The position numbers were made by a program, and so were the translations under genes. 64,000 bases of DNA from an uncultured Stenotrophomonas sp. (GTDB taxonomy: Bacteria; Pseudomonadota; Gammaproteobacteria; Xanthomonadales; Xanthomonadaceae). Of the stretch, positions 25,724-33,312 are shown in pieces (the stretch's first letter is position 1; every line of letters starts with the position of its first letter). Location of the stretch: assembly GCA_900078405.1 (NCBI GenBank), contig FLTS01000001.1:744001-808000 (forward strand). The letters run 5' to 3'. A model generated the notes under the pieces. It ran no database searches. It was given only the letters and a program-made list of their open reading frames with translations, and was not told the origin of the DNA.

Positions 25724-26707
25724 ATGGTGAACGATGGTGGCGACGACGATTTTGAAGCCAGCCTGCGACGTTGCTGGGAAGGCTGGCAGCAGGCCATGAA
25801 CCCGACCGGCGGTACCGCCAGCTTCCCGTGGCGGGAGAGCCTCGAACGATGGGCGCAGTTGCTCGGCACCGATGCATCCGCGCAGGTGCAGGAACTGGGC
25901 GCACGCTTCCAGCATCAGGCCGGCGACTGGCTGGGCACCATGCAGCAGGTCGCCGCCGGTTTCGCCGGCCGCGACAGCAGCGCCGCCGACGTGGCCGGTG
26001 CCTGGCGCGAGGCGGTGGAAGCGCAGGGCGATGCGATGCTGCGCTGGATGCTCGACGCCGCGCGCGGCGGCACCGCGGTGGCCGACCAGCCGTGGCTGCG
26101 CGACGTCGCCCATGCCGTCCAGTCCGGCTTCGGCCATGCCGATTGGCTGAACGCGCCGGTGTTCGGCCCGGCGCGCGAGCACCAGGTGCGCTGGCAGGCG
26201 CTGGCGAAGCTGCAGCGCGACCACCAGTTGCAGATGGAGCGTTACGTCGCCGCGATCCGTGGCGCGCTCGACGACGCCTTCCACCGTTTCGAGGCCAAGC
26301 TGGCCGGGCACGAGGCGCCGGGCAGCCAGCTGACCAGTGCCCGCGCGATGTTCGACCTGTGGATCGACGCGGCCGAAGAAGCCTATGCCGCGGTCGCGCT
26401 GTCCGAGGATTTCCAGCGCATCTACGCTGACCTGGCCAACGCGCAGATGCGGCTGCAGGCGGCAACCCGGAACGAACTGGAACGCGCCTGCGAACTGCTG
26501 GGCGTGCCGACCCGCACCGAAATGGATGCCGCCCACCGCCGCATCGCCGAACTGGAACGGCTGGTACGGCGGATGGCCGCCGGCACCGCCCGGCCGGCGC
26601 CGCCCGGACCGGAAAAACCCACGCCTGCGCCGAAGAAAAAGGCGGCCCCGAAGCCGGCCAGGGCCGCGGCGAAAAAAGCTTCGCCACGCGGCAGGAGCAA
26701 GGCATGA
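25724..26707 (+). CDS. phaE: Class III PHA synthase subunit PhaE
   Basis: 327-aa partner subunit that activates PhaC in class III polyhydroxyalkanoate synthase. The PhaE signature region (WRESLERWAQLLG, LRDVAHAVQSGFGHADWLNAPVFGPAREHQVRW) is clear. A helical middle follows, then a Lys/Ala/Pro tail rich in PKKKAAPKPARAAAKK that may bind nucleic acid or the granule surface. ATG at 25724 was chosen because a G-rich ribosome site precedes it; an ATG at 25688 is possible. Its stop overlaps the phaC start (ATGA). Confidence 0.88.
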   Translation: MVNDGGDDDFEASLRRCWEGWQQAMNPTGGTASFPWRESLERWAQLLGTDASAQVQELGARFQHQAGDWLGTMQQVAAGFAGRDSSAADVAGAWREAVEAQGDAMLRWMLDAARGGTAVADQPWLRDVAHAVQSGFGHADWLNAPVFGPAREHQVRWQALAKLQRDHQLQMERYVAAIRGALDDAFHRFEAKLAGHEAPGSQLTSARAMFDLWIDAAEEAYAAVALSEDFQRIYADLANAQMRLQAATRNELERACELLGVPTRTEMDAAHRRIAELERLVRRMAAGTARPAPPGPEKPTPAPKKKAAPKPARAAAKKASPRGRSKA

Positions 26708-27777
26708 AGGGGCCGCTGGGGTTCGGCGCCGACGACCTGATGCAGGAAACCCTGCAGTGGCAGCGCAGGCTTGCCGACGGCCTGAAGCTGCTGCCCGGCA
26801 TGGCCGACGTCGATTACGGCGTCACCGAGCGGCAGGAAGTCTGGAGCGACGGCAAGGTCAAGCTGTACCGCTTCGTCGGCGACGGCAACGGCGATGGCAA
26901 CGGGCAGCCACCGTTGCTGATCGTCTACGCGCTGGTCAACCGCCCCTACATGGTGGACCTGCAGGACGGTCGTTCACTGGTACAGAAGCTGCTGGCCTCA
27001 GGGCAGGACGTGTACGTGCTGGACTGGGGCTACCCGGACCGTTCCGAGCGCTACCTCACGCTGGAGGACTACCTGCTGCGCTACGTCGATGGTGCGGTGG
27101 AGCACCTGCGCGCGCAGCACGGCGACGCGCCGGTCAACCTGCTGGGCATCTGCCAGGGCGGCGTGTTCTCGCTGTGCTACGGCGCGCTGCGCCCGCACAA
27201 GGTGCGCAACCTGGTCACGATGGTGGCGCCGGTGGATTTCCACACGCCGGACAACATGCTCTCGCACTGGGCGCGGCACGTGGACGTGGACCTGTTCGTC
27301 GACACGCTGGGCAACATCCCGGCCGACCTGATGAACGCCAGCTACCTGATGCTCAAGCCGTTCCGCCTGAACGTGCAGAAATACGTGGGGCTGATGGACA
27401 TCCTCGACGACCGGCAGGCGCTGGAAGACTTCCTGCGCATGGAGAAGTGGATCTTCGACTCACCCGACCTGGCCGGCGAGGCCTTCCGCCAGTTCGTCAA
27501 GCAGTTCTACCAGGACAACGGCCTGGTACACGGCCGCATCCGCATCGGCGACGAGCCGGTGGACCTGCGCCGGCTGACGATGCCGTTGCTCAACATCTAC
27601 GCCGAGCAGGACCACCTGGTGCCGCCGGCCGCATCGCGTGCGTTGCGCGGACTGGTCGGCAGCGACGACTACAGCGAGCTGGGGTTTCGCGGCGGCCACA
27701 TCGGCATCTACGTCTCCGGCCGCGCGCAACGCGAAGTGCCGTCCGCCATCCATGGCTGGTTGAGCGCACGCGCGTGA
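26704..27777 (+). CDS. phaC: Class III polyhydroxyalkanoate synthase PhaC
   Basis: 357-aa catalytic subunit polymerising hydroxyacyl-CoA. The lipase-like box is GICQGG (Cys150), with Asp303 in EQDHLVPP and His332 in GGHIGIYVSG completing the triad. Length and the neighbouring PhaE define class III. Translational coupling to phaE (4-bp overlap) and to the next gene (GTGA overlap) indicates one operon. No phaA or phaB is nearby in the window. Confidence 0.94.
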   Translation: MKGPLGFGADDLMQETLQWQRRLADGLKLLPGMADVDYGVTERQEVWSDGKVKLYRFVGDGNGDGNGQPPLLIVYALVNRPYMVDLQDGRSLVQKLLASGQDVYVLDWGYPDRSERYLTLEDYLLRYVDGAVEHLRAQHGDAPVNLLGICQGGVFSLCYGALRPHKVRNLVTMVAPVDFHTPDNMLSHWARHVDVDLFVDTLGNIPADLMNASYLMLKPFRLNVQKYVGLMDILDDRQALEDFLRMEKWIFDSPDLAGEAFRQFVKQFYQDNGLVHGRIRIGDEPVDLRRLTMPLLNIYAEQDHLVPPAASRALRGLVGSDDYSELGFRGGHIGIYVSGRAQREVPSAIHGWLSARA

Positions 27778-28133
27778 AGCGCCTGCTGCCGCTCGCCGTG
27801 CTGCTCGCGGCGGTCATGCCGGCGCTGGCCGCGCCCGCCGCGACGGCGCAGCGCGAGATCGCGGGGCTGATGCAGGCACTGGAGCATTCCGGCTGCCGTT
27901 TCCAGCGCAATGGCCGCTGGCATGGCGCGGCCGAGGCGCGTGACCACCTGCAACGCAAGTACGACTACCTGCGCAAGCGCGAACTGGCCGGCAGCGCCGG
28001 GCAGTTCATCGACAACGCGGCGTCGCGGAGCAGCCTGAGCGGCAAGCCCTACCGGGTGGCCTGCCCGGACCAGCCCGAGCAGGATGCGGCGCCGTGGTTC
28101 CGGCAGCAGCTGGCAAGGCTGCGCGGACCCTGA
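27774..28133 (+). CDS. DUF5329 family exported protein
   Basis: 119-aa protein with a signal peptide (LLPLAVLLAAVMPALAAPA). The DUF5329 pattern is present: two Cys flanking CRFQRNGRWHGAAEARDHLQ, then KYDYL, FIDNAASRSSLSG and PYRVAC. The function is unknown. The GTG start overlaps the phaC stop (GTGA), placing it in the PHA operon. Confidence 0.85.
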   Translation: MKRLLPLAVLLAAVMPALAAPAATAQREIAGLMQALEHSGCRFQRNGRWHGAAEARDHLQRKYDYLRKRELAGSAGQFIDNAASRSSLSGKPYRVACPDQPEQDAAPWFRQQLARLRGP

Positions 28134-28141
28134 GCGTGCCC

Positions 28142-28609
28142 ATGCCGGAAGGGGCCGGGCAATCGCCAACGGGCCGCCGGGCGTTGTTCGCCGCACGCCT
28201 GCTGGGCGCACTCTGGACGTTCCCCAACACCTTGGCCGGTCTGCTGGCCGGGCTGGTGGGCATGCCGATGGGTGCGCGGCCGCGGTGGAGCGGGCGGGAC
28301 TTCGCGCTGGTGTTCCACCACTGGCCATGGGGGCCGGGCGGGGCGGTCACACTGGGCATGGTGATCCTGCACACCGGCGCGACGTTGGACGTGCCCTGCC
28401 AGACCTACGAGCACCGCGCCGGCCGTTGCCGGCATCCGCGCATCAGCCTGCGCGACCACGAGCGCGCGCACGTGTTCCAGTATCTGGTGCTGGGGCCGCT
28501 GTTCGTGCCGGTCTACCTGCTGTGCGGCGGCGTCAGCGTGCGCAACCCGTTCGAGCGCGCCGCCGACCGCTACGCGCTGCAGGGGCGCGGCTGGTGGCCC
28601 GGCAGGTAG
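28142..28609 (+). CDS. Small membrane protein with HExxH motif
   Basis: 155-aa protein of unknown function, not matched to a named family. It has a hydrophobic segment LLGALWTFPNTLAGLLAGLVGM, a DUF-like middle with paired cysteines (VPCQTYEHRAGRC), and SLRDHERAHVFQYLVLGPLFVPVYLLCGG. In the last, HERAH (HExxH) precedes a second hydrophobic stretch, so a membrane-associated zinc peptidase-like site is possible. NPFERAADRYALQGRGWW near the C-terminus could give the third ligand (Glu). ATG at 28142 (GTG at 28136 also possible). It follows DUF5329 by 8 bp. Confidence 0.65.
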   Translation: MPEGAGQSPTGRRALFAARLLGALWTFPNTLAGLLAGLVGMPMGARPRWSGRDFALVFHHWPWGPGGAVTLGMVILHTGATLDVPCQTYEHRAGRCRHPRISLRDHERAHVFQYLVLGPLFVPVYLLCGGVSVRNPFERAADRYALQGRGWWPGR

Positions 28610-28629
28610 GTCGGGGCCACGCCCCCGAC
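28610..28629. repeat. Short GC-rich hairpin after the PHA operon
   Basis: GTCGGGG (28610-28616) pairs with CCCCGAC (28623-28629), with a 6-base loop. It lies directly at the end of the 28142 gene and has no U-tract. It may be a member of a dispersed intergenic hairpin family or a weak terminator. Confidence 0.4.
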
Positions 28630-28781
28630 GCGCCATGCCGGTAGTCGTCGGGGATGCAGCCCGGGCCTGCCACCTGAATGCCATCCGGCGGTCATGACAT
28701 GCCAACTTTCCTTGAACGAAGCGGTAACACCTGCGCGCCTAAAGTAGCGCCGTTACCAGTTCGGAAGGAGTACCCACCGTC

Positions 28782-28997
28782 ATGGCAATTGTTCTCTACA
28801 TCGGTGGCAGCAAGGACGGCGACAAGGGCGTGGTGCCCTATGGCTTCAGCAAGACCCGCATGGATACCGACAACGGCCCGGAAATCTACGTCGAGCGCAT
28901 GCTGGACACCGGCGGCCGCGGCCGCATGCGGGTGATGGTGCTGGAGGACCTGCGTGAGGACATCGCCCTGCAGCGCCTGAGCCGCCACCTGGGCTGA
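28782..28997 (+). CDS. Conserved small protein of unknown function (71 aa)
   Basis: 71-aa protein with no recognised family. The ATG at 28782 has a strong ribosome site (GGAAGGAG, 28763-28770). The protein starts with a strand-like MAIVLYIGGSKDGDKG, has YGFSKTRMDTDNGPEIYVERM in the middle and RMRVMVLEDLREDIALQRLSRHLG at the end. The strong SD, coding-like third-position GC and isolation argue that it is a true gene. Confidence 0.65.
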   Translation: MAIVLYIGGSKDGDKGVVPYGFSKTRMDTDNGPEIYVERMLDTGGRGRMRVMVLEDLREDIALQRLSRHLG

Positions 28998-29096
28998 GCC
29001 CGCGGCCACGTCCGGGCGGCGCTGTCAACGGCTACCGCCCATGCGCCGGCATTGCCAGAATGCGGGATTCCACCATCGTGTGAATCGCAGCAGGCA

Positions 29097-31454
29097 ATGC
29101 AAGACACCAAGCTCGCGCAGCAGATCGCGCAGACCATCGCCGGGGAGATCGGCGCCCAGCCCGCACAGGCCAAGGCCGCCATCGCGCTGCTGGACGAGGG
29201 CGCCAGCGTCCCGTTCATCGCCCGCTACCGCAAGGAAGTCACCGGCGGGCTGGACGACACCCAGCTGCGCAACCTGGAAGTGCGCCTGACCTACCTGCGC
29301 GAACTGGAAGAGCGCCGCGCCGCGGTGCTGGCCAGCATCGAAGAGCAGGGCAAGCTCAGCGACGAACTGCGCGGCGACATCCTCGCCGCCGACACCAAGA
29401 GCCGGCTGGAAGACCTGTACCTGCCGTACAAGCCCAAGCGCCGCACCCGCGCGCAGATTGCCCGCGAGGCCGGGCTGGAGCCGCTGGCCGACGGCCTGCT
29501 GGCTGATCCCACGCTCGATCCGCAGGTCTTCGCCGCCGGCTTCGTCGATGCCGGAAAGGGCGTGGCCGATGCCAAGGCCGCGCTGGAAGGCGCGCGCGCG
29601 ATCCTGATGGAACGCTGGGGCGAGGATGCCGCGCTGGTCGGCGAACTGCGCCAGTGGCTGGGCGAGATCGGCGTGATCCGCGCCCGCGTCGCCGAAGGCA
29701 AGGAAACCGAAGGCGCCAAGTACCGCGATTACTTCGAGCATGCCGAATCGCTGGCGAAGATTCCCTCGCACCGGTTGCTGGCGCTGTTCCGCGCCCGCCG
29801 CGAGGAAATCCTGTTCCTCGAACTCGACCCCGGCAACGAGGCCGAAAGCGGCCACCAGTACGCCGAAGGCCGCGTCGCACTCAAGGCCGGCATCGCCGAC
29901 AAGGGCCGCGCCGCCGATCGCTGGCTGCTCGACGCCTGCCGCCTGACCTGGCGCGCCAAGCTGCACATGCACCTGCTGCTGGACCTGTTCAACCAGGCCC
30001 GCGAAAAGGCCGAGGCCGAGGCCATCGCCGTGTTCGGCGACAACCTCAAGGACCTGCTGCTGGCCGCACCGGCCGGGCCCAAGACCGTGCTCGGTCTCGA
30101 TCCGGGTATCCGCACCGGCTGCAAGGTCGCCGTGGTTGATGCCACCGGCAAGTTGCTGGCCACCGAAACCATCTACCCGCACGAGCCCCGGCGCCAGTGG
30201 GAGCAGTCGCTGCAGACGCTCAAGCACCTGTGCGCCAGGCACGACGTGGAGCTGATCGCCATCGGCAACGGTACCGCCAGCCGCGAGACCGACAAGCTGG
30301 CCGGCGACGTCATCAAGGCCTGCAACAACCCGAAGCTGCAGAAGATCGTGGTCAGCGAGGCCGGCGCCTCGGTGTATTCGGCGTCCGAGTTCGCGGCGAA
30401 GGAGTTCCCGAACCTCGACGTGTCGCTACGCGGCGCGGTGTCGATCGCGCGGCGCCTGCAGGACCCGCTGGCCGAGCTGGTGAAGATCGAACCGAAGGCC
30501 ATTGGCGTGGGCCAGTACCAGCATGACGTTGACCAGTTCCGGCTGGCACGGGCGCTGGACGCGCGCGTGGAGGACTGCGTGAACGCGGTCGGCGTATTCG
30601 TCAATACCGCCTCGGCGGCGCTGCTGTCGCGCGTGTCCGGCCTGTCGGCGAGCGTGGCCGAGAACATCGTCCGCCACCGCGACGAGAACGGCCCGTTCAA
30701 GCGCCGCAAGGAGCTGCTGAAAGTGCCGCGCCTCGGTGACAAGACTTTCGAGCAATGCGCCGGCTTCCTGCGCATCGCCGACGGCGACGAGCCACTGGAT
30801 GCCTCGGCCGTGCACCCGGAAGCCTACCCGGTGGTCGAGCGCATCGTCGCCGCCGCGCAGCGGCCGATCAAGACGCTGCTCGGCGACGGCAGCTACCTGC
30901 GTGGCTTGAAGGCCGAGCAGTTCACCGACGAGACGTTCGGCGTGCCGACCGTGCGCGACATCCTCAAGGAACTGGAAAAGCCCGGCCGCGACCCGCGCCC
31001 CGAGTTCAAGGCCGCGCGCTTCGCCGATGGCGTGGAGGACATCAAGGACCTGCGCGAGGGCATGGTGCTGGAGGGCGTGGTCAGCAACGTCGCCGCGTTC
31101 GGTGCCTTCGTCGACATCGGCGTGCACCAGGATGGCCTGATCCACATCTCCGCGCTGTCGGACACCTTCGTCAAGGACCCGCGCGACGTGGTCAAGGCCG
31201 GCGATATCGTCAAGGTCAAGGTGCTGGAGGTGGACGTCGCCCGCAAGCGCATTGCGCTGACCCGCCGGCTGGACGACAGCCCGGCGCCGGCCGCGCGTTC
31301 CGAACGTGGTGAACGCGCGGGGCAGGGCAGTGGCGCGCGCCGTGATGGCGGCAACCGCAACGCCCGGCCCGCCGCAGGTCGTCCCGGCACTTCGGCACCA
31401 CCGGCGAACAACGCGCTTGCCGAAGCCTTCGCACGTGCCAAGCGTGGCGGTTGA
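29097..31454 (+). CDS. tex: Transcription accessory protein Tex
   Basis: 785-aa RNA-binding protein found broadly in bacteria. It has an N-terminal helical domain ([25 protein letters not shown]), a YqgF-like domain ([19 protein letters not shown]), helix-hairpin-helix units ([21 protein letters not shown]) and a C-terminal S1 domain at about residues 659-730 ([20 protein letters not shown]). A basic, low-complexity tail ends the protein. It is implicated in transcription, stress tolerance and virulence in other species. ATG at 29097 gives the usual [12 protein letters not shown] terminator follows. Confidence 0.94.
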   Translation: MQDTKLAQQIAQTIAGEIGAQPAQAKAAIALLDEGASVPFIARYRKEVTGGLDDTQLRNLEVRLTYLRELEERRAAVLASIEEQGKLSDELRGDILAADTKSRLEDLYLPYKPKRRTRAQIAREAGLEPLADGLLADPTLDPQVFAAGFVDAGKGVADAKAALEGARAILMERWGEDAALVGELRQWLGEIGVIRARVAEGKETEGAKYRDYFEHAESLAKIPSHRLLALFRARREEILFLELDPGNEAESGHQYAEGRVALKAGIADKGRAADRWLLDACRLTWRAKLHMHLLLDLFNQAREKAEAEAIAVFGDNLKDLLLAAPAGPKTVLGLDPGIRTGCKVAVVDATGKLLATETIYPHEPRRQWEQSLQTLKHLCARHDVELIAIGNGTASRETDKLAGDVIKACNNPKLQKIVVSEAGASVYSASEFAAKEFPNLDVSLRGAVSIARRLQDPLAELVKIEPKAIGVGQYQHDVDQFRLARALDARVEDCVNAVGVFVNTASAALLSRVSGLSASVAENIVRHRDENGPFKRRKELLKVPRLGDKTFEQCAGFLRIADGDEPLDASAVHPEAYPVVERIVAAAQRPIKTLLGDGSYLRGLKAEQFTDETFGVPTVRDILKELEKPGRDPRPEFKAARFADGVEDIKDLREGMVLEGVVSNVAAFGAFVDIGVHQDGLIHISALSDTFVKDPRDVVKAGDIVKVKVLEVDVARKRIALTRRLDDSPAPAARSERGERAGQGSGARRDGGNRNARPAAGRPGTSAPPANNALAEAFARAKRGG

Positions 31455-31480
31455 TGATCGAAGGCAGTCGTGGATCACCA

Positions 31481-31507
31481 GAAAGGCCCTGCACTGCAGG
31501 GCCTTTC
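31481..31507 (+). terminator. Terminator of tex
   Basis: 12-bp perfect stem GAAAGGCCCTGC/GCAGGGCCTTTC (31481-31492, 31496-31507) with a 3-base loop, 26 bp after the tex stop. Confidence 0.85.
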
Positions 31508-31612
31508 CACATCGGTGGGAGTGCACGATTCAACGGGCAGCGTTTCCCGCACGAAGAGCGTGAAAACCCCTGCCCATCGGCAACATCGTCCGCTATACTT
31601 CCGCCCCTGCCA

Positions 31613-31699
31613 GCCGAAGTGGCGGAATCGGTAGACGCAGCGGACTCAAAATCCGCCGCCCTTAAAAGCGTGTGGGTTCGAGTCCCACCTTCGGCACCA
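31613..31699 (+). tRNA. tRNA-Leu (CAA)
   Basis: 87 nt including encoded CCA. The acceptor stem GCCGAAG pairs with CTTCGGC, discriminator A. The anticodon loop CTCAAAA gives CAA (decodes UUG). The T arm is GTGGG-TTCGAGT-CCCAC and a long class II variable arm is present. A -10 TATACT lies at 31594-31599, 13 bp upstream. The gene marks the chromosomal edge of the ICE; its 3' part is the likely attachment core. Confidence 0.95.
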
Positions 31700-31712
31700 G
31701 CAGTACATGCGG

Positions 31713-31738
31713 AAAGCCGGGCAGCGATGCCCGGCTTT
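31713..31738 (+). terminator. Terminator of tRNA-Leu
   Basis: Perfect 10-bp stem AAAGCCGGGC/GCCCGGCTTT (31713-31722, 31729-31738), followed by CTTGTTTT. Confidence 0.85.
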
Positions 31739-31740
31739 CT

Positions 31741-32073
31741 TGTTTTGTGCCATTCACGGATTCCCCGGATCTCGGGCAACAAAAAAGTTCTGGTGTCAAG
31801 TCTTTCGTGCAAATCACGCAAGGCTTGAAACCATATATGGGACAGTAGGTTAGCTCTTTTGGGGGCCGCATTGCAGGACTGCGGCTTGGTGGGCTAGGAG
31901 CCACATAAGAGCGTCGGTAGAGAAAGCCGCATCGCACTGTGTCGTGCTGGATTGCCGAGGAACGGCGAGCGTGCCGCACGATCATAGCCCAAGAGGCTGT
32001 TGATGGCATCCAGAATGAAGAACGCGCAGCCTGGGGCTGCGCGTTCAATGGATGCCGTTGGTATGCGACGCCA
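31741..32073. other. Terminal ICE segment between tRNA-Leu terminator and DUF2274 relic
   Basis: No credible gene. The stretch is AT-richer than the chromosome near 31,760-31,870. It then contains the 52-bp palindrome at 32005-32056. It probably holds the outermost ICE sequence needed for excision. I found no second copy of the tRNA 3' end in it. Confidence 0.5.
32005..32056. repeat. 52-bp near-perfect palindrome at ICE end
   Basis: Outer arms GGCATCCA (32005-32012) and TGGATGCC (32049-32056). Inner arms of 12 bp GAACGCGCAGCC (32020-32031) and GGCTGCGCGTTC (32035-32046) with a TGG loop. No U-tract on either strand, so it may be a recombination or binding site rather than a plain terminator. 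Confidence 0.75.
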
Positions 32074-32318
32074 TCATGTCGGCTTCCATGGCGCGCTCCG
32101 GGTCGCCGTGCCCTTCCTGAATCCCCGATCCCTCGCTATGAACGCCTCCAGCATGTGCGGGATCAACTTCTCGGCATCGACTGTTCGCCATGCGTTTGCG
32201 CGTGCAGCGCGGCGTAGCGGTCGAGGCCGGCTTTCAGGCTGACCGGACAGGCAAAGGTCATCTTGACGCTCTTGGTCTTGGGCACCGGCCCGAGCCGCAG
32301 CTTCTTGGTCGTGCTCAT
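32074..32318 (-). pseudogene. Decayed second copy of DUF2274 gene, with trbI 3' remnant
   Basis: From ATG 32318 the sequence reads MSTTKKLRLGPVPKTKSVKM, almost as in the intact gene at 36830-37075. It loses frame after HAQTHGE and resumes as LIPHMLEAFIARDRGFRKG in another frame, ending in the same KPT-stop at 32074. It is 245 bp against 246 bp for the intact copy, so one base has been deleted. Homology continues upstream to 32350, covering the last codons of trbI (QPLFFNRG), then stops abruptly. Confidence 0.88.
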
Positions 32319-32350
32319 GCGAAGTTCCCCGATTGAAGAACAGCGGCTGG

Positions 32351-32529
32351 CAGGTAACTCAATATCTATGGATGATCGTGAAAGGACCATCGACGCGGGC
32401 CACTCTCCAGCTTGCATAATGTTCGGAACTGCACGCCGCGCGCATACTTGGCAATCGAAGTCACAGTGTCTGTGTTAGCGGACTATGACCGCTATTCGAC
32501 AGTGACTGATCGATCGGAGGGGGAACGCT
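32351..32529 (+). promoter_or_regulatory. Upstream region of hamA
   Basis: Unique sequence from the trbI-remnant break to the hamA start. It holds a CATAAT -10-like hexamer (32415-32420), two small palindromes (CACAG-TGT-CTGTG at 32462-32474; AGCGG-N7-CCGCT at 32477-32493) and a strong ribosome site (CGGAGGGGG, 32514-32522). The palindromes could bind a repressor; none is encoded beside it. Confidence 0.45.
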
Positions 32530-33312
32530 GTGGAACTGTATGAGAGGTGGTGTGAGTCCACCAAAGAAAAGAATAAGCGTAAGTATTACTGGACCTATGT
32601 CGAGAAGGACGGCGGTCGCGACGATATCTGCGAGGATCTCGCTGAGACCATCCGCTCTCACTACGACCGACTCGAACGGATCGCCGACGACGTAGAGCGA
32701 CTCGGATACAAGGTCGCCGCCAAGATTCTCAGCGAAGCGATGCCTCAGACAGACAAGGGACGCTCCGGCGACCTCGGCGAAATCCTTGCGACTGAGCTGG
32801 TGGAAGAAGAGATTGGCCTGCGCGTCCCTGTGCGCCGACTTCGCTACAAGGATGGTCGCAACATGGCCATGCGTGGCGATGACTTCATTGGCGCCGGCTA
32901 CGGCGGTGATGATGAAAAGCTCTGGCTCCTGAAGGGCGAGGCAAAGAGCAACAAGAAGCTTGGCAAATCCACGGTCACCAGTGCCCGTAAGGTACTCGAC
33001 CGCGACGATGGCCGCTGCACACCAGACTCGCTGCTGTTCGTCGCCAATCGCCTGCTGGAGAGCAATGACCCCGACGACAACGCGCTGGGTCGCGATCTCC
33101 GCGACGAGGTGGGCCTCAAGTCCCTCCGTGCCGATCGCATTGACCACATGCTCTTCACCTTGTCGGGTAATGGCCCTCACGCCTCCCTGAAGGACGACCT
33201 CGACGCTGCTGGGACGAACCGTGACCACTACGTCGTGAACATCCACGTCGAGGACCACCAAGACTTCATCGCAGCTATGTACCAGGAGGCGGAAGACCTT
33301 GGAGACGCCTGA
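32530..33312 (+). CDS. hamA: Hachiman anti-phage system nuclease HamA (DUF1837)
   Basis: 260-aa DUF1837 protein, the nuclease effector of the Hachiman system. Candidate PD-(D/E)xK-type residues are visible: Gly80-Asp81-Leu-Gly-Glu84 in RSGDLGEIL, Asp117/Asp118 in RGDDFIG, and Glu137/Lys139 in LKGEAKSNKK. In characterised systems HamA is held inactive by HamB and released to degrade DNA when HamB meets phage-altered DNA. GTG at 32530 with a strong SD. The last 14 bp overlap hamB. Codon and base use is less GC-rich than the trb genes, consistent with separate acquisition. Confidence 0.9.
   Translation: MELYERWCESTKEKNKRKYYWTYVEKDGGRDDICEDLAETIRSHYDRLERIADDVERLGYKVAAKILSEAMPQTDKGRSGDLGEILATELVEEEIGLRVPVRRLRYKDGRNMAMRGDDFIGAGYGGDDEKLWLLKGEAKSNKKLGKSTVTSARKVLDRDDGRCTPDSLLFVANRLLESNDPDDNALGRDLRDEVGLKSLRADRIDHMLFTLSGNGPHASLKDDLDAAGTNRDHYVVNIHVEDHQDFIAAMYQEAEDLGDA

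Noticed and set aside
28610..28629. Rho-independent terminator after the HExxH gene
   Set aside because: Stem is present but no U-tract; kept only as a hairpin.
31741..32073. Second copy of the tRNA 3' end as att repeat
   Set aside because: I searched by eye for the TTCGAGTCCCACCTTCGGCA core and did not find it in this region.
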